Positions 6,914 to 12,006 of a stretch of 17,098 nt of DNA are shown here, piece after piece. Under the pieces are notes generated by a model. It did no database searches and had not been told where the DNA came from. It was given only the letters and a program-made list of their open reading frames with translations. Location of the stretch: NCBI GenBank assembly GCA_021107695.1, contig JAIOSI010000221.1, forward strand, positions 1 through 17,098, read 5' to 3'. Position numbers and translations under genes: made by a program. The DNA comes from a bacterium (GTDB lineage: Bacteria; RBG-13-66-14). The first letter of the stretch is position 1. Every line of letters begins with the position of its first letter.

Positions 6914-7780
6914 TTAGATGCTCTCGCGGAGGTTAATGGCATCCCAGTAGGTGAAGATCGGTCCGTCGAGACAGGTGTACTTGTGACCGATGCTACAGTG
7001 GAGGCACTTGCCGATACCACACTTCATCATCCGCTCCAGGCTCATCAAAATGCGACCCTTGGAGAAGTTCAGCTTCAGCAGCTGGTCGATGACGAACTTG
7101 TAAACCACCGGAGGACCACAGATGGCAGCGTAGGTGGTGTCGGGGTTGAGGTTATCAACCTTGTCGAAGAGACTGGTTACCACGCCGACGTTGTAGGGCC
7201 AATTACCGGTGGGGTCTTTATCCACGGTAACGTGGCACTCCAGGTCTGCCCGGGTGATCAGATCGTCGAACTCCTCACGGAAGAGGAGGTCTTCGGGGCT
7301 GCGGGTTCCGTAGAGCAGGATGACCCGGTTGAAGCGGGCGCGGTTATCGAGGGCATACCAGAGCAGGCTGCGCAGGGGAGCCATGCCCAGACCGCCGGCG
7401 ATCATCAGCAGGTCGTTGCCTTCCATATCTTCGACGGGATAGCCGTTGCCGTAGGGACCGCGCAGGCCGACCATCGAGTTGGTGGGCAGATCGAAGAGAG
7501 CGTTGGTAACCCGACCGGTCCGGCGGACGCACATCTCTACGATACCCTTCCGGGTAGGAGGGCTGGAGATGGAGATCGGACACTCGCCAACGCCGATGAT
7601 CGAAAGCTCGGCAAACTGACCAGGGCGGGTGCAGAAGCTCTCGGCGTAATCCCGATCTTCAAAGCGAAGCTGGAACAGCTTGTGGTCGGGAGCCTGGGGC
7701 TTGATGGAGACGATCCGGGCAAGTCGAGGCTTGTAAGGATTGTTCGCCGGATCGAGCTTGACTGTCTGTTTGCTAAGCAC
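6914..7780 (-). CDS. hydG: group 3b hydrogenase diaphorase (gamma) subunit, FAD/NAD(P)-binding with [2Fe-2S]
   Basis: This subunit exchanges electrons with NAD(P)H through FAD. The 288-residue protein belongs to the ferredoxin-NADP reductase-like superfamily, close to the dihydroorotate dehydrogenase electron-transfer subunit PyrK. The flavin-binding segment is GQFAELS followed by CPISISSPP (about 54-75). The nucleotide-binding segment is AGGLGMAPLRS (about 128-138), with the family's CGPP at 221-224. The C-terminal [2Fe-2S] ligands are C254, C259, C262 and C270. The start is a GTG at 7780 with GGGGAG seven bases upstream. It overlaps the end of hydB by eight bases, so translation of the two is probably coupled. 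I cannot decide NAD against NADP preference from sequence. Confidence 0.93.
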   Translation of the reverse strand: MLSKQTVKLDPANNPYKPRLARIVSIKPQAPDHKLFQLRFEDRDYAESFCTRPGQFAELSIIGVGECPISISSPPTRKGIVEMCVRRTGRVTNALFDLPTNSMVGLRGPYGNGYPVEDMEGNDLLMIAGGLGMAPLRSLLWYALDNRARFNRVILLYGTRSPEDLLFREEFDDLITRADLECHVTVDKDPTGNWPYNVGVVTSLFDKVDNLNPDTTYAAICGPPVVYKFVIDQLLKLNFSKGRILMSLERMMKCGIGKCLHCSIGHKYTCLDGPIFTYWDAINLRESI

Positions 7781-8807
7781 TGGTCATCTCCCCTCTCATC
7801 GCCTTGAGGCACTCGACATAGTCGATGTTTGCCGGACAGGCAACGATGCAGCGACCGCAACCGACACAGGCGGTGCGACCGAAATCACCCAGATAGGCTT
7901 GCTGTTTGTGAAGATAACGATGCTTGAGTCGTCCACCTTGGTTTTCGCGGAAGTTGTGTCCGCCAGCGACAAGGGCATGGTCGCGGAAGAGACAGCAGTC
8001 CCATTCGCGCCAGCGTTCGCCGGTTTCGCTGTCCAGGTTGATGGTGTCATCCACGTTGTAGCAGTAGCAGGTGGGACAGACCATCGAGCAGGAACCGCAG
8101 GCAAGACAACGCTCGCCCAACTCGTCCCAGAGCGGGTTATCGTACTGGAAGTCGAGGATGGTCGGCAGGTCGCTGGTGTCGAGTACCAGCTCGAAGGACT
8201 CATCACGCTTGTTGCGGAACTCCAGGTACCGCTTCGTGGTGCTTTCGTCAACTTCCTCGTAGATATCGGGATTGTCGTTGACGATGTCGTCGCCCTTGGA
8301 AGAGCCGACACCGATCAGGAAGTCGTCCCCCAGATCGGTTAAAAAGATGTCATAACCCTCATCAACGGTATCGGCACCCATCGACTTGCAGAAGCAATGC
8401 TTGTCGGGCATACAACTGGTGCCAACGATAGTAATGTTCTTGCGCCGGGTGAAGTAGTAGTTATCCACGTACTTTCCGGCGAAGATGTTGTCGAGGGTCT
8501 CTAATGAATGGATCCCGCAGGAGTGGATTCCGAAAAGGATCACGTCCTCCTCACATTCGGCGCAGGCTTGAGTGTAACCGTTGGTCTTGTCGTACTCGAA
8601 CATCACCTCGCGCGGTTTGTAGAAGAACTTCTTTGCCGGGATAACCGTGCGAAGAGCGTCCAGGGCAATGTTATCAACCTCGCCATCGAACTCTTCCCAA
8701 CGGTAGGAGTTTTTACCCAGCTTGACCGGCACATACACCTTGCCCCATTTTCCCAGACTCTCCAGGAATTTGGGAAGGTGTCGCTTGGCCATGCGAAGAG
8801 ACTTCAT
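7773..8807 (-). CDS. hydB: group 3b hydrogenase iron-sulfur (beta) subunit
   Basis: This is the iron-sulfur subunit linking the diaphorase and hydrogenase halves; its counterpart in sulfhydrogenases is associated with sulfur/polysulfide reduction. The 344-residue protein starts at the ATG at 8807, with AAGGAAG five bases upstream. The C-terminal part has two classical [4Fe-4S] motifs, CLACGSCSMVCP (C234, 237, 240, 244) and CVGCGRCIVACP (C314, 317, 320, 324). Further Cys at 97, 132, 138 and 140 (HSCGIHS and SCMPDKHCFC) lie in the N-terminal domain typical of this 4Fe-4S dicluster family and may hold another cofactor. It is the first gene of the operon. Its promoter lies in the divergent region shared with hdrC. 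Confidence 0.93.
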   Translation of the reverse strand: MKSLRMAKRHLPKFLESLGKWGKVYVPVKLGKNSYRWEEFDGEVDNIALDALRTVIPAKKFFYKPREVMFEYDKTNGYTQACAECEEDVILFGIHSCGIHSLETLDNIFAGKYVDNYYFTRRKNITIVGTSCMPDKHCFCKSMGADTVDEGYDIFLTDLGDDFLIGVGSSKGDDIVNDNPDIYEEVDESTTKRYLEFRNKRDESFELVLDTSDLPTILDFQYDNPLWDELGERCLACGSCSMVCPTCYCYNVDDTINLDSETGERWREWDCCLFRDHALVAGGHNFRENQGGRLKHRYLHKQQAYLGDFGRTACVGCGRCIVACPANIDYVECLKAMRGEMTSA

Positions 8808-8935
8808 GCGATCTTCCTTTCGGTGTTGGTAACGGAACTTTCAAGTCGCCTCTGACAGACTTGCTTTCAAGAACAAAAATGTATGCGTAACCTGTGATAT
8901 ACCACTGTTTTTCACAACAAAGTTTGAAGAAGTGT

Positions 8936-8964
8936 AAGGTATCCAAACGCCGAGGATAAGTCAA
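8936..8964 (-). promoter_or_regulatory. predicted promoter of hydBGDA
   Basis: Reading the minus strand, TTGACT (8959-8964) is followed after exactly 17 bases by TACCTT (8936-8941). The -35 is near consensus (five of six) and the -10 is weak (three of six), as for an activated promoter. The start site would be near 8929, leaving a leader of about 120 bases before hydB. Confidence 0.5.
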
Positions 8965-8985
8965 GACAGGAAACCAAGAGATAGC

Positions 8986-8999
8986 ATCTCAATTGAGAT
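8986..8999. promoter_or_regulatory. 14-bp perfect palindrome, candidate operator
   Basis: ATCTCAATTGAGAT is a perfect uninterrupted palindrome located 21 bases upstream of the hydB -35 hexamer, a typical activator position. A related GAATTGAGACTAATTCTC lies directly upstream of the opposing hdrC promoter. The cognate regulator is unknown. Confidence 0.4.
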
Positions 9000-9111
9000 T
9001 ACGCAGGCTTGTTATTCAGCTTTGATAAAGAGAACCTTCGGTGAATGGAAATCGATTCACAACCAATGGAAATACTCGGTAATTCCGCAGTGAATTGAGA
9101 CTAATTCTCCC

Positions 9112-9140
9112 TTGACAACACAATGCAGTCGTTATACCTT
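9112..9140 (+). promoter_or_regulatory. predicted promoter of the hdr-mvh operon
   Basis: A perfect TTGACA (9112-9117) is followed after 17 bases by TACCTT (9135-9140). This is the same -10 and spacer length as the opposing hydB promoter. An alternative -10, TATACC at 9133, would give a 15-base spacer. The start site near 9147 implies a leader of about 360 bases before hdrC. Confidence 0.55.
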
Positions 9141-9445
9141 CTGCTCAGGGTGAGTACAGGAGCAGCACTACAGATGTACCGAGGTTCTTCTGAACGCTAT
9201 CGCTTGATGTGCTTAGGATTACAAGTCGGGGCTGGTGCGGATAAGTTCGTGAAATAATTCTCAGCATATTCGATATTGTGAATTGTCTCATCGGTCGCTT
9301 CGATTACGAGAATCCGCAAATACAGTTTCTCCTCTGCCTGACAGTACCCGATCTGACCAAACCCGCCATTTTAGATTCGTTGATCGGTTGTGGTGGCCTG
9401 AGATTGAGAAAAATTTCACCAACTTAAGAAACTGGTAAGTAACTG

Positions 9446-9463
9446 GGCTGAACGTACTCAGCC
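9446..9463 (+). other. leader hairpin upstream of hdrC
   Basis: GGCTGA (9446-9451) and TCAGCC (9458-9463) form a perfect 6-bp stem with a 6-base loop, 34 bases before the hdrC ribosome binding site. There is no T-run, so it does not look like a terminator. It is a possible RNA structure in the long leader. Confidence 0.3.
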
Positions 9464-9509
9464 ACGAAGGTAAGATGCCACCCATTGCACCGCAATTAAG
9501 GGAGATATT

Positions 9510-10076
9510 ATGGCAACTATCTCAACCAAAGAGCTGACCCGGGAGTTCCTCGACGGGATTTATGACCATCCCGACGGCGAGAAGGTTAACCAGTGCCTCC
9601 AGTGCGGGACCTGTACCGCCTCCTGCCCGACCTCTGAGGTCATGGACTGGAGTCCCCGGCAGATCTTCGCCGCTGTTCGAGCGGAGATGCTCGACCGGGT
9701 TCTCGGTTCAAACACGGACTGGTACTGCGTCTCCTGCTATTCCTGCACTGTGCGCTGTCCGGCGAGCATTCCCATCACCGACGTGATGTACCTGCTGAAG
9801 AATCAGGGGATAAAGCACAACCTGATGCCTCGTGGAACCCGGGGTGCCAAACTCTCTAAGGCCTTCTGTAAAATCGTTAGCAAGGGTGGGCGTTCCGCAG
9901 AGTTCGGCTTGATGATGAAATACTACTTCAGCACCAATCCCTTCGCGGCACTGGGCAATCTCGGCTTCGCCATGAAGATGCTCGGCAAGGGGCGACTCAG
10001 CCTGGGTTCGGAGAAGATAAAGGATGTAAAGGGGCTGCGCAAAATGCTGGAGGCACTGGAAGAAATTTCTGCATAG
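9510..10076 (+). CDS. hdrC: heterodisulfide reductase subunit C-like iron-sulfur protein
   Basis: HdrC relays electrons from HdrA to the catalytic HdrB subunit. The 188-residue protein starts at the ATG at 9510, with AAGGGAG five bases upstream. Two [4Fe-4S] motifs are present: CLQCGTCTASCP (C29, 32, 35, 39) and CVSCYSCTVRCP (C73, 76, 79, 83). The ASCPTSEVMDWSPRQI and CPASIPITDVMY stretches are typical of HdrC. The C-terminal 80 residues are basic and helical, without a predicted membrane segment, so the protein is expected in the cytoplasm. It is the first gene of the plus-strand operon and is followed by hdrB after a 173-base gap. Confidence 0.93.
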   Translation: MATISTKELTREFLDGIYDHPDGEKVNQCLQCGTCTASCPTSEVMDWSPRQIFAAVRAEMLDRVLGSNTDWYCVSCYSCTVRCPASIPITDVMYLLKNQGIKHNLMPRGTRGAKLSKAFCKIVSKGGRSAEFGLMMKYYFSTNPFAALGNLGFAMKMLGKGRLSLGSEKIKDVKGLRKMLEALEEISA

Positions 10077-10249
10077 GTGCCTTCGTAGCGTAGCGTCCGG
10101 CTTGGTTGGCAATTATAGAATCAAGCGATAGCCTCACAAACGAGAAAACAGCTACGTTTGTCGAGTTATGCCAGGGGGCATCTGTGGGTCAGAAATAGGT
10201 TTCTTTCAGCCTGATTTTGATTGAGAAGAAAACGATCGAGGAGAAAACC
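10077..10249 (+). other. hdrC-hdrB intergenic region with a bulged hairpin
   Basis: This 173-base gap is longer than the other gaps in the operon. ACAAACG (10136-10142) and CGTTTGT (10155-10161) pair perfectly, and CTC/GAG extends the stem past one bulged base. There is no T-run. It may be a processing or mRNA-stability element, or nothing. No gene is visible. Confidence 0.35.
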
Positions 10250-11110
10250 ATGAAAAGCTACGCTTATTTTCCCGGCTGTTCGCAGACAAAAGCCAACCGC
10301 GCCTACGATGTATCCTCCCGCTCCGTGGCAGCGGCACTGGGGGTAGAGTTGCGGGAGCTGGACGACTGGAACTGCTGCGGTGCCTCCGCCTACCTGTCTA
10401 TTGATGACAACAAGGCTTTGGCACTCTCGGCTCGTAATCTGGCTCTGGCAGAAAAGACCAGCGATGAGCTGGTAACGGTCTGCAGCGGCTGCTATCTGGT
10501 GCTGCACAAGACCAACAAGATTCTTGCCGGCAAGCCCCGGGTTCGGGAGCGGATTGACCATGCTCTGGAGGCCGCCGATCTCTCCTATCATGGCGGTGTA
10601 AAGGTACGCCACTTCCTCGATGTGCTGGTCAACGACATCGGACGCGAGAGGATAGAGGAGGCGGTTACCCGCCCCCTGGAAGGCTTGAAGGTCGCCGCCT
10701 ATTACGGCTGTCAGCTCAGTCGTCCCTACGGCGAGATTGACGATCCGGAGTTCCCTGTGAGCATGGACTTCCTGGCGCGCTGGCTCGGTGGCGAACCGAC
10801 TCCCTTCCCCTATCGGGCGAAGTGCTGCGGCGGAACCTCGATGACCACCAGCCCGGAGGTCGGTGCCAGCCTCACCGGAAAGATTCTCGATTCGGCAATC
10901 TCCGGCGGAGCGGACTGTATTATTACCGCCTGCCCGCTCTGTCAGCTCACTTTGGAGGCGTACCAGAAGAAGGTCAGCCGCCAGATGGGTAAAAAGCTCT
11001 CCATTCCGGTGCTTTACTTCACCCAGCTGATGGGGAATGCCTTTGGGCTGACAGAGAAAGAGCTGCTGCTCAAGGATAGCCTGACGGCGGTTCCGGCACT
11101 ACTAAGTTGA
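10250..11110 (+). CDS. hdrB: heterodisulfide reductase subunit B-like protein
   Basis: HdrB carries the noncubane [4Fe-4S] clusters that reduce the disulfide substrate in methanogens. The 286-residue protein starts at the ATG at 10250, with GAGGAGA six bases upstream; a TTG 33 bases earlier lacks a comparable site. Both CCG domains are complete. The first has C10 (YFPGCS), C42-C43 (WNCCGA) and C78/C81 (CSGC). The second has C154 (YYGCQLSRP), C192-C193 (KCCGG) and C228/C231 (CPLC). All catalytic Cys appear retained, so an active disulfide or thiol site is likely. In a bacterium without coenzymes M and B the natural substrate is unknown. It lies between hdrC and a small zinc-ribbon-like gene. 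Confidence 0.94.
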   Translation: MKSYAYFPGCSQTKANRAYDVSSRSVAAALGVELRELDDWNCCGASAYLSIDDNKALALSARNLALAEKTSDELVTVCSGCYLVLHKTNKILAGKPRVRERIDHALEAADLSYHGGVKVRHFLDVLVNDIGRERIEEAVTRPLEGLKVAAYYGCQLSRPYGEIDDPEFPVSMDFLARWLGGEPTPFPYRAKCCGGTSMTTSPEVGASLTGKILDSAISGGADCIITACPLCQLTLEAYQKKVSRQMGKKLSIPVLYFTQLMGNAFGLTEKELLLKDSLTAVPALLS

Positions 11111-11153
11111 GCCACCAACAGAACCCGATTATTTTCCCGCCAAGGAGAGAACG

Positions 11154-11345
11154 ATGCTGGAACTCAAGCACAAACTGGACCCGGCAAAGGGCAAATACTT
11201 CTGTCTGCGCTGTATGCGCTACTATGATGAGGTTGTGCCGAAGATCAATGTCAGCGGCGTGGAGTGGATGACCTGCCCACTGTGTCATTCGCCGAAGGTC
11301 TTTACCTCGACTGACCAAAAACCCGTCAACGAGTTGGATTTTTAA
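11154..11345 (+). CDS. small zinc-ribbon-like protein in the hdr operon
   Basis: This is a 63-residue protein of unknown function with a strong ribosome binding site (AAGGAG, six bases before the ATG). Two CxxC knuckles, C17/C20 (FCLRC) and C41/C44 (CPLCHS), are 20 residues apart, as in zinc-ribbon or rubredoxin-like folds, so it probably binds Zn or a single Fe. There is no signal peptide. It sits 43 bases after hdrB and 119 bases before hdrA on the same strand, so it is probably co-expressed. It could be a structural or assembly partner of the complex or a small electron carrier. The gene call is good; the function is not known. Confidence 0.75.
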   Translation: MLELKHKLDPAKGKYFCLRCMRYYDEVVPKINVSGVEWMTCPLCHSPKVFTSTDQKPVNELDF

Positions 11346-11367
11346 GCGAGCAGGTCTTTGGGCGACT

Positions 11368-11386
11368 GGCGAACACAAGGTTCGCC
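11368..11386. repeat. short inverted repeat between the zinc-ribbon gene and hdrA
   Basis: GGCGAAC (11368-11374) and GTTCGCC (11380-11386) pair perfectly around ACAAG, within the string GGCGAACACAAGGTTCGCCC followed by CTACC. From memory, this string resembles a dispersed intergenic repeat seen in many bacterial genomes; a search would decide. No T-run follows. Confidence 0.5.
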
Positions 11387-11464
11387 CCTACCAGAAGAGC
11401 CATGCGACTAAAGCAATGATTGTAAAATCTCGTTTTGAGGGCAGGTAAACCAAAGGTGGCGAAG

Positions 11465-11950
11465 ATGAACGGTACAGAGCGAATCGGGGTTTACGTCTGT
11501 CACTGCGGAACTAATATCTCCCACACCGTGGATGTGGAAGCGGTGGCAAAATATGCCGCCGGGCTGCCCGGCGTGGCTCTGGCGAAGGAATACAAGTACA
11601 TGTGTTCGGAGCCGGGGCAGGATATGATCCAGGAGGACATTAAGGAACACGACCTGACCCGGGTCGTCGTCGCCTCCTGTTCGCCGCTGATGCACGAGGT
11701 TACCGTCCGGGTCGCGGTCTGGGGGGCGGGGATGAACCCCTACGTCTTCCAGATGTCCAACATCCGCGAGCAGTGTTCCTGGGTTCACTCGGATAAACGG
11801 GCCGCCACGGAGAAGGCGATGCGCCTCGTCCACGGCGCGGTGATGCGAGTGAGTCAGCATCGTGAACTCTTCGAGAAAGAGGTTCCGGTCCATCCCGATG
11901 TGATGGTTGTCGGGGCGGGAATCGCCGGAATAGAAGCGGCACTGAGGTAG
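11465..11950 (+). pseudogene. hdrA: hdrA, N-terminal fragment upstream of a frameshift
   Basis: This is the first 160 residues of HdrA, the flavin subunit that bifurcates electrons. The ATG at 11465 has AAGGTGG six bases upstream. The fragment contains the HdrA N-terminal domain with conserved Cys in VCHCGTNI (12, 14), YMCSEPGQ (47), ASCSP (72) and SNIREQCSWVH (104), then the start of the FAD-binding Rossmann fold, VMVVGAGIAGIEAAL (about 146-160). The frame ends at a TAG at 11948-11950. In the -1 frame the sequence from GAG at 11944 continues the fold without a gap as EVAESGKQVYLVEKEP. One extra base after 11944 would restore a single gene to 14838 of about 1,124 residues. Likely causes are a sequencing or assembly deletion in a GG pair, a true mutation, or less likely programmed -1 frameshifting. 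Confidence 0.85.
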
Positions 11951-12006
11951 CCGAGTCGGGAAAACAGGTTTATCTCGTCGAGAAGGAGCCTTACATCGGC
12001 GGTCAT

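Larger units (their letters stand above)
8808..9509. other. divergent regulatory region between hydBGDA and hdr-mvh operons
   Basis: I find no credible gene in this 702-base gap. It is AT-richer than the flanking operons. It contains two opposed promoters (8936-8964 and 9112-9140), a 14-bp palindrome (8986-8999), and GTGAAT/ATTCAC arms at 9041-9060. A long leader of about 360 bases before hdrC includes a GGCTGA/TCAGCC hairpin (9446-9463). No known riboswitch class is recognised. Confidence 0.7.

Noticed and set aside
4583..7807. Long plus-strand open frames (4583-5425, 5946-6917, 6848-7807) across the hyd operon
   Set aside because: All are antisense to hydA, hydD and hydG, whose motifs are unmistakable. 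The translated products are low-complexity Val/Gly/His-rich strings.
8893..8916. TGTGA...TCACA arms as a CRP/FNR site near the hydB promoter
   Set aside because: The arms are 14 bases apart; CRP sites need about six. The arms lie downstream of the predicted -10, so I regard this as chance.
9288..9485. 65-residue minus-strand open frame in the divergent region
   Set aside because: It has no ribosome binding site, no recognisable domain, and is not set in any operon. A chance frame is more likely.
11948..11950. In-frame TAG in hdrA read through as pyrrolysine or by suppression
   Set aside because: Sequence after the TAG in the same frame has no HdrA similarity, whereas the -1 frame does. A frameshift, not readthrough, explains the data.
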